Shown piece after piece: positions 9,801 through 18,781 of a stretch of 64,000 bases of DNA. The translations under genes were made by a program, and so were the position numbers. A model generated the notes under the pieces. The model worked only from the letters and a program-made list of their open reading frames with translations, was not told the DNA's origin and did not search any database. The stretch lies in contig NZ_RHHB01000015.1 of assembly GCF_003710805.1 (NCBI RefSeq), forward strand, positions 1 to 64,000, given 5' to 3'. The stretch comes from Agromyces tardus. GTDB lineage: Bacteria > Actinomycetota > Actinomycetes > Actinomycetales > Microbacteriaceae. Each line of letters begins with the position of its first letter. Position 1 is the first letter of the stretch.

Positions 9801-10717
9801 TCGACATCCTCACCGGGTTCGCGGTCATCGCCCTCGCGGTGTTCCTGGGCTGGCTGGCCGGACGCACCGGGGTGCTGGGGCCCGAGGCGCGGCCGGTGCT
9901 CGTGCGCTTGACGTTCAACGTGCTCTCGCCGTTCCTGCTGTTCTCCGTGCTCGCGACGGCCGACGTGCACGCCCTGTTCTCGGCGCTGCTGCCGGTCTCG
10001 GCGATCGCCGCCGTCTCGGTCATGGCGATGTTCGCGCTCGTCTCGCTCGCGCTGCTGCGCCGCGGGATCGCCCGCACCACGATCGGCGCGCTCGCGGCCG
10101 GCTACGTCAACGGCAACAACATCGGCATCCCCATCGCGCTGTACATGCTCGGCGACGCGGCGTACTCGGCGCCCATCGTGCTGCTGCAACTGCTGCTGTT
10201 CGCGCCGCTCGCGCTCGCGATCCTCGGTGCGACGGTGGAGGGGCGCACCTCGTTCACGGGCATCCTGCGGTCGACGTTCACGAACCCGATCATCATCGGG
10301 TCGCTGCTCGGCGTGCTCGTGTCGGTCTCGGGCATCGAGTTGCCGCCGATCGTCCTCGACCCCGTGCAGCTCATCGGCCACGCGGCCGTGCCGGTCATGC
10401 TCATCGCCTACGGACTGTCGCTGCATGGCGGGCGGATGCTGGAGCCCGGCACGGGACTGCGCGACGTGATCCTCGCGAGTGCGCTCAAGCTCCTCGTGAT
10501 GCCCGTCGTCGCCTGGGCCGTCGGTTCGTTCGTGTTCGGACTCGAGGGCATCGACCTCTTCGCGGTCACCGTGCTCGCGGCGCTGCCCACCGCGCAGAAC
10601 GTGTTCACCTACGCGCAGCGGTACGAGACCGCCGAGATCGTGGCGCGCGACACGGTGTTCGTGACCACGATCGGGTCGGTGCCGGTGCTGCTCCTCGTGG
10701 CGGTGCTGCTCGGCTGA
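9797..10717 (+). CDS. AEC-family (auxin efflux carrier-like) transporter
   Basis: This 306-residue membrane protein has about 10 hydrophobic segments. It carries the AEC fold features: an N-terminal half ending in [19 protein letters not shown] (the Asn/Gly/Pro crossing region), a central soluble loop, and a second half with [10 protein letters not shown] and [14 protein letters not shown] crossing motifs. Bacterial members export or import small organic anions such as malate or malonate; the substrate here is unknown. The GTG start has no ribosome site and overlaps a short upstream frame, so expression may rely on coupling. Confidence 0.88.
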   Translation: MIDILTGFAVIALAVFLGWLAGRTGVLGPEARPVLVRLTFNVLSPFLLFSVLATADVHALFSALLPVSAIAAVSVMAMFALVSLALLRRGIARTTIGALAAGYVNGNNIGIPIALYMLGDAAYSAPIVLLQLLLFAPLALAILGATVEGRTSFTGILRSTFTNPIIIGSLLGVLVSVSGIELPPIVLDPVQLIGHAAVPVMLIAYGLSLHGGRMLEPGTGLRDVILASALKLLVMPVVAWAVGSFVFGLEGIDLFAVTVLAALPTAQNVFTYAQRYETAEIVARDTVFVTTIGSVPVLLLVAVLLG

Positions 10718-10782
10718 GCCGCGCCGGCCGTGCCGGCGCCGGTCGGCACCGGCATGATGGGGGGCGAGCCGAAGGAGACCCG

Positions 10783-11526
10783 ATGCCGTTCCGCACCGAC
10801 GACGACCAGCCGCTCGAGGAACTCCTCCTCGCCCAGCGGCCCGCGACCGGCTACCGCTTCGAGCTGCGCGCGCCCGTGGTGTACGTCGACCCCGTCGCGG
10901 GGCACCGCTATCGGGCGCCGGCCCGCGACGAGGCATCCGGATCGCACGGGTTCACCGACCTCGCGTCGGTGCCGACGCCGTTGTGGGGCTTCATCGCGAG
11001 CTACGGGCGGCAGTCGGCACCCGCGGTACTGCACGACGAGCAGTCGCTGCGTGCCGACGAGCTCGGCGACCGGCGGGCGGCCCTCGCCGCGCGACGGGAG
11101 GACGACCGCGTGTTCCGCACCGCGTTGCGCGAGCAGGGCGTGCCTCGGCTGCGCGCGCTCCTCATGTGGGCCTGGGTCTCGGCCGACCGCGAGCGCACCT
11201 TCGCGGGAGCAGCGGGGTGGCTGCTGCTCGCGCAGGTCGCACTCGGCGTGGTCGCGCTCGTCGCGGCGGTGGTGTTCGCCGTCGTGCCGTCGTGGTGGCT
11301 CGCGCTCGCGCTCCTCGTCGCGCCGGCGCTCGCCGCGCTCTGGTGGCGTGGCCTCGCGCGGCTCGTGATCGTGCTCACGTACTCGCTCGCGGCGTTCGGC
11401 CCGCTGTTCGTCGTGTCGCTCGCGGCGATCGGGGTGTTCCGCGTGGTGGAGGGGGTCGTCGAGCTCGTGGCAGGCGGAGACCCGCGCGACGTGGTGCGGC
11501 CGACGCTGCGGCCCGATCACGGCTGA
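10783..11526 (+). CDS. DUF1353-domain membrane protein
   Basis: This 247-residue protein has an N-terminal DUF1353-like domain (residues about 15-145) with the characteristic order FTDLASVPTPLWGFIASYGRQSAPAVLHD, then a basic/acidic stretch and FRTALREQGVPRLRALLMWAWV. Residues about 145-235 contain three or four hydrophobic helices, so the DUF1353 part is membrane-tethered. DUF1353 proteins are otherwise known from phages and bacteria without an assigned activity. A strong GAAGGAG site (10771-10777) supports the ATG. The 3' end overlaps the convergent hydrolase gene by 10 nt. Confidence 0.75.
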   Translation: MPFRTDDDQPLEELLLAQRPATGYRFELRAPVVYVDPVAGHRYRAPARDEASGSHGFTDLASVPTPLWGFIASYGRQSAPAVLHDEQSLRADELGDRRAALAARREDDRVFRTALREQGVPRLRALLMWAWVSADRERTFAGAAGWLLLAQVALGVVALVAAVVFAVVPSWWLALALLVAPALAALWWRGLARLVIVLTYSLAAFGPLFVVSLAAIGVFRVVEGVVELVAGGDPRDVVRPTLRPDHG

Positions 11527-13778
11527 GGCGAGGCGCCCGGCGTCGCGCCGGCCGCCGAATCCGGCGTCGAATGCGACGGCCACTTCGGGGGGTGGAAGAA
11601 CCAGTCCTCGATCCGGCGGAGGAGGCGGCGTCGCACCCGGAGACGCAGCCGCCAGAACCAGCTCTCCCGGCGGGCGCGAAGGTCGTCTGCCTCGTCCTGT
11701 GCGTCGTACGCGCTCCTGCGCTGCTGCATGCGCGTGGTGAACTCGTTCCGGAACGCGTCGCTGCGCACCGAGTCACCGAGGGTGAGCCGGGACGGCTCGG
11801 GCGCGACGGGCGCCGGCGGCACGGCTCCCTCGGGCGCGGGCCTGCGCGCGGGGACCCGCACGGGCGCCGGCGCCACCAAGGGGGCGACGAACGCGAAGAT
11901 CGCGGCCACGATCACGACCACCGCCACGAGTGGAAGCCAGGGTTGTCCTGCGTTCAGGCTCGAGCTGAGGAACCACAACGCGAGTGCGGCGATGAGCGTG
12001 TACATCGCGCGACCGACCGACGAGACGACGAGCCACCGCCAGGGATTCGGGGAGCACCGGTTCCAGAGGAGCGCTCGGGTCGTGCGCCCCGCCAGCAGCT
12101 GGTTGAGCCAGACGAGCAGCGCGAGGAGCAGGGCCGACGCGAACGCCCAGCCCCAGTCGCTCAACTGGGTGCCCTCGTCTCCCGGAGCGGTCAGGAACGA
12201 GATGGACCAACCCGGGAGGGCGTCCTCGGAATCGACGAAGGGCAGAATGCCCAGGAGCGCTGCGATCCACCCGCCCACCGTTCCGACCAGGCCCGCGAGG
12301 AATCGTGACACGGCCGGGATGCCGGGCACGCAGGCGGCGATCACCACGGCGAGCAGGATGTTGATGCCGAGCGATTCCCTGTCGATGACCATGAGGCGGT
12401 TCGCGACGTAGGCGACCTCGGGGGCGGGCTTCGGGAAGCGCTCGGGCAGCAGCGCGCGGGCCGCCGGCTCGACGACCTGCAACGTGTTGGCGTAGTACAT
12501 CGCGTGATCGAGGAACGGCTGGCTCGTGTTGTGCACCGCCTGTTCGGCGGGCCCGTCGGGCGGTGCGTCGGCCCCCTGCTCGGGCACCCCCGGGAAGTAG
12601 CTGGCTCGCCAGCGCTCGCGCGCCGACCGGGTGTCGTCGGCGATGGGACCTGCGGCGAACGGATCCCAGACCGCCCACTGGTTCTCCCAGATCACGTCGC
12701 GGCTGTGATCGATCCACGCCTGCACGGGGTGGTACTCGTCCGGGCGGCCCTTCCACTTGTCGCGGCCGAGCAGCACCACGGCTGCGCCGACGGTCGTGAG
12801 GCGCAGCACCCGGTAGTCGCTCGGCACGAGGGTGTCGCTGAAGAGCGCGTAGGCCGCGACCGCTGCGCCCTGCGAATGGGCGAGCACCTGCACATGCGGC
12901 TCGGCCGGGCTGGGCGGCGCGCCGTCGCGGGGCCCGCCCCCAGCGACGCGCGCCTCCCGCGCAGCAGCCTCGGCATCGGGGTCCACGCCGACGAGCCGGG
13001 CGGCGTGGTCGAGGGCATCGCGGAAGACGAGGCGCATCGCAGCGGCCCGGAGCGGACGCTCCTTCCACGTCGCGACATCGCCGATGGACTCGATGATCCC
13101 GTCGATCACCTCCTGCGCCCGCTCCTTCACCCAGGGGATGAGCAGCAGCGGGCTGAGCAGCGGCATGACGATCGTCGCCACGGCGCCGAGCGCGACGATG
13201 ACGACGTCGAGCGCGATCACCACGATCGCACCGGCGAGGAACCGGAGGGCATCGAGCAGGACGACGACGATCTTCCGCATGAGCGGCAGCGCAGCGCGTG
13301 CGTGCGCACGTGCCCTGAGCAGTGGAATGAGTGCGACCGTCCGGCCGTATTGCACGAGCATTCGCGAGATCGCCCGCCAGAGGAAGGTGACCGCCCAGCG
13401 GAACACCTGCCGGCGCGTCATCGGAGCGAAGGATTCGGACCACCTCGCCTCGACGATCGCGATCCGGCGCTCGACGATGCCGTCGGGCGCGTCGGCGTCG
13501 GGAACCCCGACCGTCGCCGTCACGATGGGGACCGGTCCGGACAGGTCGGACCTGGCGACCGTGACCCCGAAGCGCGGATCATCCTTCCTCGCGCCGGCCG
13601 CGAGGTCGCGGGTCATCCAGTCGATGCGCTCGAGCAGGGGCTCCGCCCATTCGAGCAGGATCTGGCTCTTGTACGCATTGCCCATCCCGTGCACGACCAC
13701 GAGGGCGACGTCGAACGGATCCGCAGCGACTCCCTCGGGGGTGAAGTCGGCCGGCTTCGGCTTGGGTGCGATGAGCAT
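11517..13778 (-). CDS. Large membrane protein with alpha/beta-hydrolase-like motifs
   Basis: This 753-residue protein begins with a hydrolase-like strand and oxyanion motif VVVHGMGNA (residues 27-35) and has a nucleophile-elbow-like VLAHSQGAAVA with Ser302. Between them lie several hydrophobic helices (about 145-215), and the second half (about 450-640) holds further membrane segments and a Pro/Ala-rich linker. The C-terminus is basic (RLRVRRRLLRRIEDWFF). It may act on a lipid or a membrane-delivered ester, but no activity can be assigned. AGGAGG stands a few nt before the ATG. An inverted repeat lies about 70 nt upstream. Confidence 0.65.
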   Translation of the reverse strand: MLIAPKPKPADFTPEGVAADPFDVALVVVHGMGNAYKSQILLEWAEPLLERIDWMTRDLAAGARKDDPRFGVTVARSDLSGPVPIVTATVGVPDADAPDGIVERRIAIVEARWSESFAPMTRRQVFRWAVTFLWRAISRMLVQYGRTVALIPLLRARAHARAALPLMRKIVVVLLDALRFLAGAIVVIALDVVIVALGAVATIVMPLLSPLLLIPWVKERAQEVIDGIIESIGDVATWKERPLRAAAMRLVFRDALDHAARLVGVDPDAEAAAREARVAGGGPRDGAPPSPAEPHVQVLAHSQGAAVAAYALFSDTLVPSDYRVLRLTTVGAAVVLLGRDKWKGRPDEYHPVQAWIDHSRDVIWENQWAVWDPFAAGPIADDTRSARERWRASYFPGVPEQGADAPPDGPAEQAVHNTSQPFLDHAMYYANTLQVVEPAARALLPERFPKPAPEVAYVANRLMVIDRESLGINILLAVVIAACVPGIPAVSRFLAGLVGTVGGWIAALLGILPFVDSEDALPGWSISFLTAPGDEGTQLSDWGWAFASALLLALLVWLNQLLAGRTTRALLWNRCSPNPWRWLVVSSVGRAMYTLIAALALWFLSSSLNAGQPWLPLVAVVVIVAAIFAFVAPLVAPAPVRVPARRPAPEGAVPPAPVAPEPSRLTLGDSVRSDAFRNEFTTRMQQRRSAYDAQDEADDLRARRESWFWRLRLRVRRRLLRRIEDWFFHPPKWPSHSTPDSAAGATPGASPQP

Positions 13779-14090
13779 GACGTCCTCCTGCTGGGCCGCA
13801 TGATGGGAGGTCCTGTCCGCACGCTAGACCCGGCGCGGCGACGCGACAATCAGTGGTAGCACTGATCCCGCGTCGGCCCGAGGCTCGTAACGTTGGGTTC
13901 GGTCGAGCACCGCGGACTGCAGGGGGAACTGTCCCCGCGGACGCCGACCGGAGAGCCGGCCCCGCACGCCAACCCGAAACTGGCGGCGGAGGGCCGGCTC
14001 CCCCCTTTCCTCCGGCGGCGACTCGCTCAGGCGCCGACTTGCTCAGGCGCCGACGCGCTCGGGGGCCGACGCGCTCAGGGGCCGACGCGC
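13779..14090. other. 312-nt gap between two minus-strand genes: promoter region, inverted repeat and tandem repeats
   Basis: This stretch carries the upstream region of the membrane hydrolase gene and the downstream region of the small membrane protein gene. It contains the inverted repeat at 13849-13866 and most of the 16-bp tandem array at 14019-14098. The open frames through it on the + strand have no start signals and look like GC-rich background. Confidence 0.6.
13849..13866. promoter_or_regulatory. Possible operator upstream of the membrane hydrolase
   Basis: ATCAGTG (13849-13855) and CACTGAT (13860-13866) form a perfect 7-bp inverted repeat with a 4-nt spacer, about 70 nt upstream of the hydrolase ATG. 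It is AT-richer than its surroundings. No regulator gene is adjacent. Confidence 0.35.
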
Positions 14091-14098
14091 TCAGGCGC
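14019..14098. repeat. Five tandem copies of a 16-bp unit
   Basis: Five exactly phased 16-bp copies run from 14019 to 14098; the consensus is CGACGCGCTCAGGCGC. Copies 1 and 5 differ at one base and copies 2-4 carry one to three changes. On the minus strand the last copy holds the stop codon of the small membrane protein gene, so copy number would alter only its 3' untranslated region. Confidence 0.85.
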
Positions 14099-14456
14099 CC
14101 GTGCGCCTCGCCGCCCGCGCAGCGCGCATCGCGCCGTGCGCCCGCAGGAGCCGCGGCACCACGACGTAGACCGCGAGCGGCACGACGACGAGGGTGAGCA
14201 CGAACGCGCGAAGCACGGGGTGCCAGTGCTCGGAGAGGCGACCGAGCAGCATCATGCCCACGGCGACCATCGGGAAGATCGCGATCCAGGTGATCACGGC
14301 GCGCACGTGCACCGAGGGCGGCGCCGGTGCGACGGGGGCGACGGCGGATGCGGCCGCCTCGCCGGACGCGGTGGCGTCGACCGCCTCGACGGGGTCGAGG
14401 CGGTCGGAGGCTGCGTCGCCGGTGCGGACGACGGGGGTGGATGCGGTGGCGGTCAT
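14091..14456 (-). CDS. Small two-helix membrane protein, divergent partner of TetR
   Basis: This 121-residue protein has an Ala/Pro-rich N-terminal half (about 1-55) and two membrane helices (about 57-100) reading VITWIAIFPMVAVGMMLL and AFVLTLVVVPLAVYVVVPRLL. The helices resemble the membrane tail seen after some antibiotic-biosynthesis-monooxygenase domains, but no such domain is present. AAAGGGA stands 6-8 nt before the ATG at 14456. Transcription diverges from the TetR gene across two operator-like sites, so it is the likely regulated target. The gene ends inside the 16-bp tandem array. Confidence 0.7.
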   Translation of the reverse strand: MTATASTPVVRTGDAASDRLDPVEAVDATASGEAAASAVAPVAPAPPSVHVRAVITWIAIFPMVAVGMMLLGRLSEHWHPVLRAFVLTLVVVPLAVYVVVPRLLRAHGAMRAARAARRTGA

Positions 14457-14486
14457 GGCGACGTCCCTTTCGCTCGAATCAATCTC

Positions 14487-14500
14487 CAACTGAATGGTTG
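14487..14500. promoter_or_regulatory. TetR-type operator half of a pair (site A)
   Basis: CAACTGAATGGTTG has CAAC...GTTG symmetry. Extended by one base it is the inverse complement of site B with a single mismatch over 15 bp. It lies 31-44 nt before the small membrane protein ATG, where that gene's promoter should be. Confidence 0.6.
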
Positions 14501-14528
14501 TAATCGAATCACGCGCTCGGATATTCCG

Positions 14529-14542
14529 CAACCATCCAGTTG
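14529..14542. promoter_or_regulatory. TetR-type operator half of a pair (site B)
   Basis: CAACCATCCAGTTG matches site A in reverse complement. It lies 8 nt upstream of the TetR -10 box TACACT (14551-14556), covering the -35/spacer region, so bound TetR would block its own promoter. Confidence 0.6.
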
Positions 14543-14550
14543 GGAATTGG

Positions 14551-14563
14551 TACACTCGCCCCA
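14551..14563 (+). promoter_or_regulatory. Leaderless promoter of TetR
   Basis: TACACT (14551-14556) ends 6 nt before the ATG at 14563. There is no ribosome site. Confidence 0.65.
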
Positions 14564-15237
14564 TGGCCTGGGACACGGAACGCACGAAGCGCCTGCTCCT
14601 CGACGCGGCGACCGAGGAGTTCAGCCGCCACGGCCTCGCCGGCGCGCGCGTCGATCGCATCGCGGCATCCGCCGGCGTCAACAAGGAGCGCATCTACCAG
14701 TACTTCGGCAAGAAGGACGAGCTCTTCGAGATCGTGCTCACCACGCGCCTGCAGGAGCTCATCGACGCGGTGCCCATGCACGGCACCGGCCCCGAGGCGG
14801 TCGGCGACTACGCGGGCCGCCTGTTCGAGCACCACCTCCGCGACGAGATCATCCCGCGCCTCATCTTCTGGGAGGGGCTCGAGCTCGGCACGGCATCGCT
14901 TCCGCGGTCGCGCGCCGAGTACCACGCGGCCAAGATCGCGAGCTTCCAGGCGATGCTCCCCGGCATCGATCGGGTCATGGCGGGGGAGCTGCTGCTCACG
15001 ATCGTGAGCCTCGTGAACGCCTGGCCTGTGCTCGCGCAGCTCGACCGGCAGCTCGTCGCCGACGAGCAGGGCGTGCGCCCCGACCGCGTCGCGCGGGTCG
15101 CCGCGCGCCGCGCCTACCTCGTCGCCGTCGCGGTCGCGCTCGCCGAGGCCGCACTGCGCTCCGAGGGCGCGCTCGCGGGGGCCGGCCGCACCGGCGGGCC
15201 CGCGGATGCCGCGCATGCGGCAGACTCGAACGGATGA
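14563..15237 (+). CDS. TetR/AcrR-family transcriptional regulator
   Basis: This 224-residue regulator has an N-terminal TetR domain (about 8-55): TKRLLLDAATEEFSRHG, then the helix-turn-helix VDRIAASAGVNKERIYQYFGKKDELFEIVL. The remaining helical domain (about 60-205) would bind an unknown ligand. Two matching pseudo-palindromes in the divergent promoter are its probable operators, implying autorepression and control of the small membrane protein. Its stop overlaps the helicase start as ATGA, so regulator and helicase form one translationally coupled unit, which is an unusual pairing. Confidence 0.88.
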   Translation: MAWDTERTKRLLLDAATEEFSRHGLAGARVDRIAASAGVNKERIYQYFGKKDELFEIVLTTRLQELIDAVPMHGTGPEAVGDYAGRLFEHHLRDEIIPRLIFWEGLELGTASLPRSRAEYHAAKIASFQAMLPGIDRVMAGELLLTIVSLVNAWPVLAQLDRQLVADEQGVRPDRVARVAARRAYLVAVAVALAEAALRSEGALAGAGRTGGPADAAHAADSNG

Positions 15238-17771
15238 CCCAGCCGCTGCTCGACCGCGCCCCGCGCCCCTACGACGCCGACGCGATGTACGACGCCTTCG
15301 TCGACTGGGCCGGCGACCGCGGCCTCTCGCTGTATCCCGCGCAAGACGAAGCCGTGATCGAGATCGTCTCGGGCGCCAACGTGATCCTCTCGACGCCCAC
15401 GGGCACGGGCAAGTCGCTCGTCGCGGTGGCCGCGCACGCGGCATCCGTCGCCCGTGGCGGCCGCAGCTACTACACGGCGCCCATCAAGGCGCTCGTGAGT
15501 GAGAAGTTCTTCCAGCTCGTCGACATCTTCGGCGCCCAGAACGTGGGCATGGTCACGGGCGACAGCTCGGTGAACCCCGACGCGCCCATCATCTGCTGCA
15601 CGGCCGAGATCCTCGCCAACCTCGCGTTGCGACAGGGTCCGGATGCCGCGGTCGACCAGGTCGTCATGGACGAGTTCCACTACTACGGCGACCCCGACCG
15701 TGGCTGGGCGTGGCAGGTGCCCCTCATCACGCTGCACCGCGCGCAGTTCATCCTCATGTCGGCGACGCTCGGCGACGTCACGGCGATCGCCGACGACCTG
15801 AGCCGCCGGACCGGCCGCGAGACCGCCCGCGTGACGGGCGTCGACCGCCCGGTGCCGCTGCACTTCTCGTACGCGAAGACGCCCGTGCAGGAGACCGTCG
15901 AGGAACTCATCGAGACCCGGCAGGCGCCCGTGTACATCGTGCACTTCTCCCAGGCCGCCGCGATGGAGCGCGCGCAGGCGCTCTCGTCGATCCGCGTGGT
16001 CACGCGCGAGCAGCGCGACGAGATCGCGGATGCCATCGGCGGGTTCCGCTTCACCACGTCGTTCGGCAAGACCCTCTCCCGGCTCGTGCGCGCGGGCATC
16101 GGGGTGCACCACGCCGGCATGCTGCCGCGCTACCGCCGGCTCGTCGAGACGCTCGCGCAGCGCGGACTCCTGCGCGTGATCTGCGGCACCGACACGCTCG
16201 GCGTCGGCATCAACGTGCCCATCCGCACGGTCCTCATTACGGCGCTCGCGAAGTTCGACGGGCAGCGCATGCGACAGGTGAGCGCACGCGAGTTCCACCA
16301 GATCGCGGGGCGCGCGGGGCGCGCGGGCTACGACACCGCCGGCACCGTCGTGGTGCTCGCGCCCGAGCACGAGATCGAGAACGAGGCCGCCGTCCGCAAG
16401 GCGGGCGACGACCCGAAGAAGCTCAAGAAAGTCGTGCGCAAGAAGGCGCCCGCCGGCCAGATCACGTGGGGCGAGGGCTCATACGAGCGACTGGCGGCCG
16501 CCGAGCCCGAGCCGCTCCAGCCGCACCTGCAGCTGAGTGCCGCGATGCTCATCAACGTGATCGCCCGCGGGGGCGACGTGATCGGCGACATCCGCTCGCT
16601 CGTGCTCGACAACCACGAGCCGCGGGCTCGCCGGTACGAGCTCGCCCGCCGCGCGCTCGAGATCTTCCGCACGCTGCGCGACGCGGGGGTCGTCGAGATC
16701 CTGCCTGCCCCGGATGCCGCGAGCCCGCCGGTCGTGCGCCTCACCGTCGACCTGCAGCCCAACTTCGCCCTCAACCAGCCGCTGTCGCCGTTCGCGCTCG
16801 CGGCGATCGAGCTGCTCGATCAGGAGGCCGAGGCCGGGACCGGCATTGCGACCGGGCACTACGCACTCGATGTCGTCTCGATCATCGAGTCGACCCTGGA
16901 CGACCCGCGACCGATCCTCTCCCAGCAGCAGTACAAGGCGCGCGGCGAGGCCGTCGCGGCGATGAAGCAGGAGGGCATCGAGTACGACCAGCGCATGGAG
17001 CTGCTCGAGCAGGTCACCTGGCCGAAGCCGCTCGACGAACTGCTCTCGCAGGCGTTCGAGACCTTCGCGTCGAGCCAGCCGTGGGTGCGCGACTTCGAGC
17101 TGTCGCCCAAGTCGGTGGTGCGCGACATGTTCGAGCGATCGATGTCGTTCGGCGAGTACGTGTCCTTCTACCAGCTCGCCCGCAGCGAGGGGCTCGTGCT
17201 GCGCTACCTCTCCGACGCGTTCCGCGCGATCCGGCAGACGGTGCCCACCGAGGCGAAGGACGAGGAACTGCTCGACATCATCGAGTGGCTCGGCGAGCTC
17301 GTGCGGCAGGTCGACTCGAGCCTCGTCGACGAGTGGAACGAGCTCGTCGATCCCACCTCGCACCTCCCCGAGGACGACGTGCCCGTCGTGCCGCCGGCAC
17401 CGCCGTCGGTCGTGACCAACCGCCGCGCCTTCACGGTGCTCGTGCGCAACGAGCTGTTCCGCCGCGTGCAGCTCGCGGCCCTCGAGCGCGACGACGAGCT
17501 CGCCGAGCTCGATCCGGATGCCGGGTGGCCCGACGCGCTCGACCGCTACTACGCCGAGCACGACGACATCCTCACGGGCGGGGCGGCGCGCTCGCCGCGA
17601 CTCGTCACGATCGACGAGTCGGATGCCGCGGCCGGCCGGTGGCGGGTGGAGCAGACCATCGACGACCCCGCCGGGGACCACGACTGGCGGATCCGCGCCG
17701 AGGTCGACCTCGAGGCCTCGGCCGAGGAGGGCGCCGCAGTCGTGCGCGTGACGGAGGTCGTGCGGCTGTAG
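15234..17771 (+). CDS. DEAD/DEAH-box helicase with DUF3516 C-terminal region
   Basis: This 845-residue Ski2-like helicase has Walker A STPTGTGKS (about residue 55), a DEFH box (MDEFHYYGDPDRG), SATLGD (motif III), a second RecA domain with GVHHAGMLPRYRRLVE and CGTDTLGVGINVPIR, and motif VI HQIAGRAGRAG. From about residue 410 the sequence follows the actinobacterial DUF3516 region (YDQRMELLEQVTWPKPL, FGEYVSFYQLARSEGLVLRYLSDAFRAI). It probably remodels RNA or RNA-protein complexes; the precise substrate is not established. It overlaps the upstream TetR stop by 4 nt. Confidence 0.9.
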   Translation: MTQPLLDRAPRPYDADAMYDAFVDWAGDRGLSLYPAQDEAVIEIVSGANVILSTPTGTGKSLVAVAAHAASVARGGRSYYTAPIKALVSEKFFQLVDIFGAQNVGMVTGDSSVNPDAPIICCTAEILANLALRQGPDAAVDQVVMDEFHYYGDPDRGWAWQVPLITLHRAQFILMSATLGDVTAIADDLSRRTGRETARVTGVDRPVPLHFSYAKTPVQETVEELIETRQAPVYIVHFSQAAAMERAQALSSIRVVTREQRDEIADAIGGFRFTTSFGKTLSRLVRAGIGVHHAGMLPRYRRLVETLAQRGLLRVICGTDTLGVGINVPIRTVLITALAKFDGQRMRQVSAREFHQIAGRAGRAGYDTAGTVVVLAPEHEIENEAAVRKAGDDPKKLKKVVRKKAPAGQITWGEGSYERLAAAEPEPLQPHLQLSAAMLINVIARGGDVIGDIRSLVLDNHEPRARRYELARRALEIFRTLRDAGVVEILPAPDAASPPVVRLTVDLQPNFALNQPLSPFALAAIELLDQEAEAGTGIATGHYALDVVSIIESTLDDPRPILSQQQYKARGEAVAAMKQEGIEYDQRMELLEQVTWPKPLDELLSQAFETFASSQPWVRDFELSPKSVVRDMFERSMSFGEYVSFYQLARSEGLVLRYLSDAFRAIRQTVPTEAKDEELLDIIEWLGELVRQVDSSLVDEWNELVDPTSHLPEDDVPVVPPAPPSVVTNRRAFTVLVRNELFRRVQLAALERDDELAELDPDAGWPDALDRYYAEHDDILTGGAARSPRLVTIDESDAAAGRWRVEQTIDDPAGDHDWRIRAEVDLEASAEEGAAVVRVTEVVRL

Positions 17772-17788
17772 GGGTGGACCCGCAGGCG

Positions 17789-18781
17789 TCAGGCGAGGGC
17801 GAGCATGCCCGCCGCCGTGAGCGCGAGCACGAGGCCCGCCCACTGCACCGGGGCGATCCGCTCCTTCAGCACGATGGCGGCCAGTAGGATCGTGCCCGCG
17901 GGATACATCGCACCCAGCACGGCCGCGACCGAGAGGTCGCCGGCCCGGATCCCGAGCAGCAGCAGCACGTTCGCCACGACGTCGACGACGCCGCACGCGA
18001 TCGCCAGGCGGATGCCCGCCGCGAGGTCCGACGGCGCGGGGCGCGCGAGCGTCCTCGCCGGACCCGCGGTCCGCGTGATCGGGGATGCGGGCGGATCCGT
18101 CGGGTCGACGCCGACCACCGACGGGGCGGCGGAGCGCGGCATCCACTCGCCCATCACCGCGCCCGGACGGCGGTGGCGCACGAGCGCGACGAGCGCGAGC
18201 ACCCCGATGACCGCGAACATGATCGCCGCGTTGACGAGCCGGTTGAGCAGGAGCGGCACGACCCCGCTCGCGTCGGAGGTCTGTGCGATCGTGATGTAGA
18301 ACGCGCCGATCGCGATGCCCGAGCCGATCGCCATGAGGATGCCGCGCAGGCTCGGGCGCACGGCGCCGCGCTCGGGCACGAAGCCGACGAGCACCACGGC
18401 GACGAGGGCGATGCCGAGGGCCCAATAGCCGATGGCGGCGAGCCGCTCGGCGCTGACGAGGAGTCCCCAGGCCAGGGGCACGATCGCCGAGACGAGCGCG
18501 GTGAGCGGCGAGAGGATGCTCATCGGGCCGATCGCGAGCGACGCGTAGAGCAGCGAGATCGCCACGGCCCCGGTGACGCCGGACACGACGCCCCACATGA
18601 CGTCCTCCGCGCGCCATTCGCCCCCGAGCACCGGGTACGCCGCCACGAGCACCACGAGGCCCGAGAGCGCACCGACGGCCGTCACGAGGATCGCGCTGAC
18701 GCGCTTCGAGGCGAGGCCGCCGAGGAAGTCGGCCGCGCCGTAGACGAGGGCGCCGGTGAGTGCGAAGACGGCGGTGAGCAT
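17789..18781 (-). CDS. DMT-superfamily (EamA) transporter
   Basis: This 330-residue membrane protein has 10 predicted helices in two EamA repeats, the first from LTAVFALTGALVYGAADFLGG to about residue 140 and the second ending VQWAGLVLALTAAGMLALA. Between helices 7 and 8 a loop of about 65 residues rich in Pro, Arg and Ala (about 190-255) is longer than usual for the family. The substrate is unknown. A TAGGCT box (18796-18791) lies 9 nt before the ATG, suggesting a leaderless or very short leader. It converges on the helicase gene with a 17-nt gap. Confidence 0.83.
   Translation of the reverse strand: MLTAVFALTGALVYGAADFLGGLASKRVSAILVTAVGALSGLVVLVAAYPVLGGEWRAEDVMWGVVSGVTGAVAISLLYASLAIGPMSILSPLTALVSAIVPLAWGLLVSAERLAAIGYWALGIALVAVVLVGFVPERGAVRPSLRGILMAIGSGIAIGAFYITIAQTSDASGVVPLLLNRLVNAAIMFAVIGVLALVALVRHRRPGAVMGEWMPRSAAPSVVGVDPTDPPASPITRTAGPARTLARPAPSDLAAGIRLAIACGVVDVVANVLLLLGIRAGDLSVAAVLGAMYPAGTILLAAIVLKERIAPVQWAGLVLALTAAGMLALA

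Noticed and set aside
14019-14098. CRISPR-like array
   Set aside because: The 16-bp units are directly abutting with no spacers and no cas gene is nearby.
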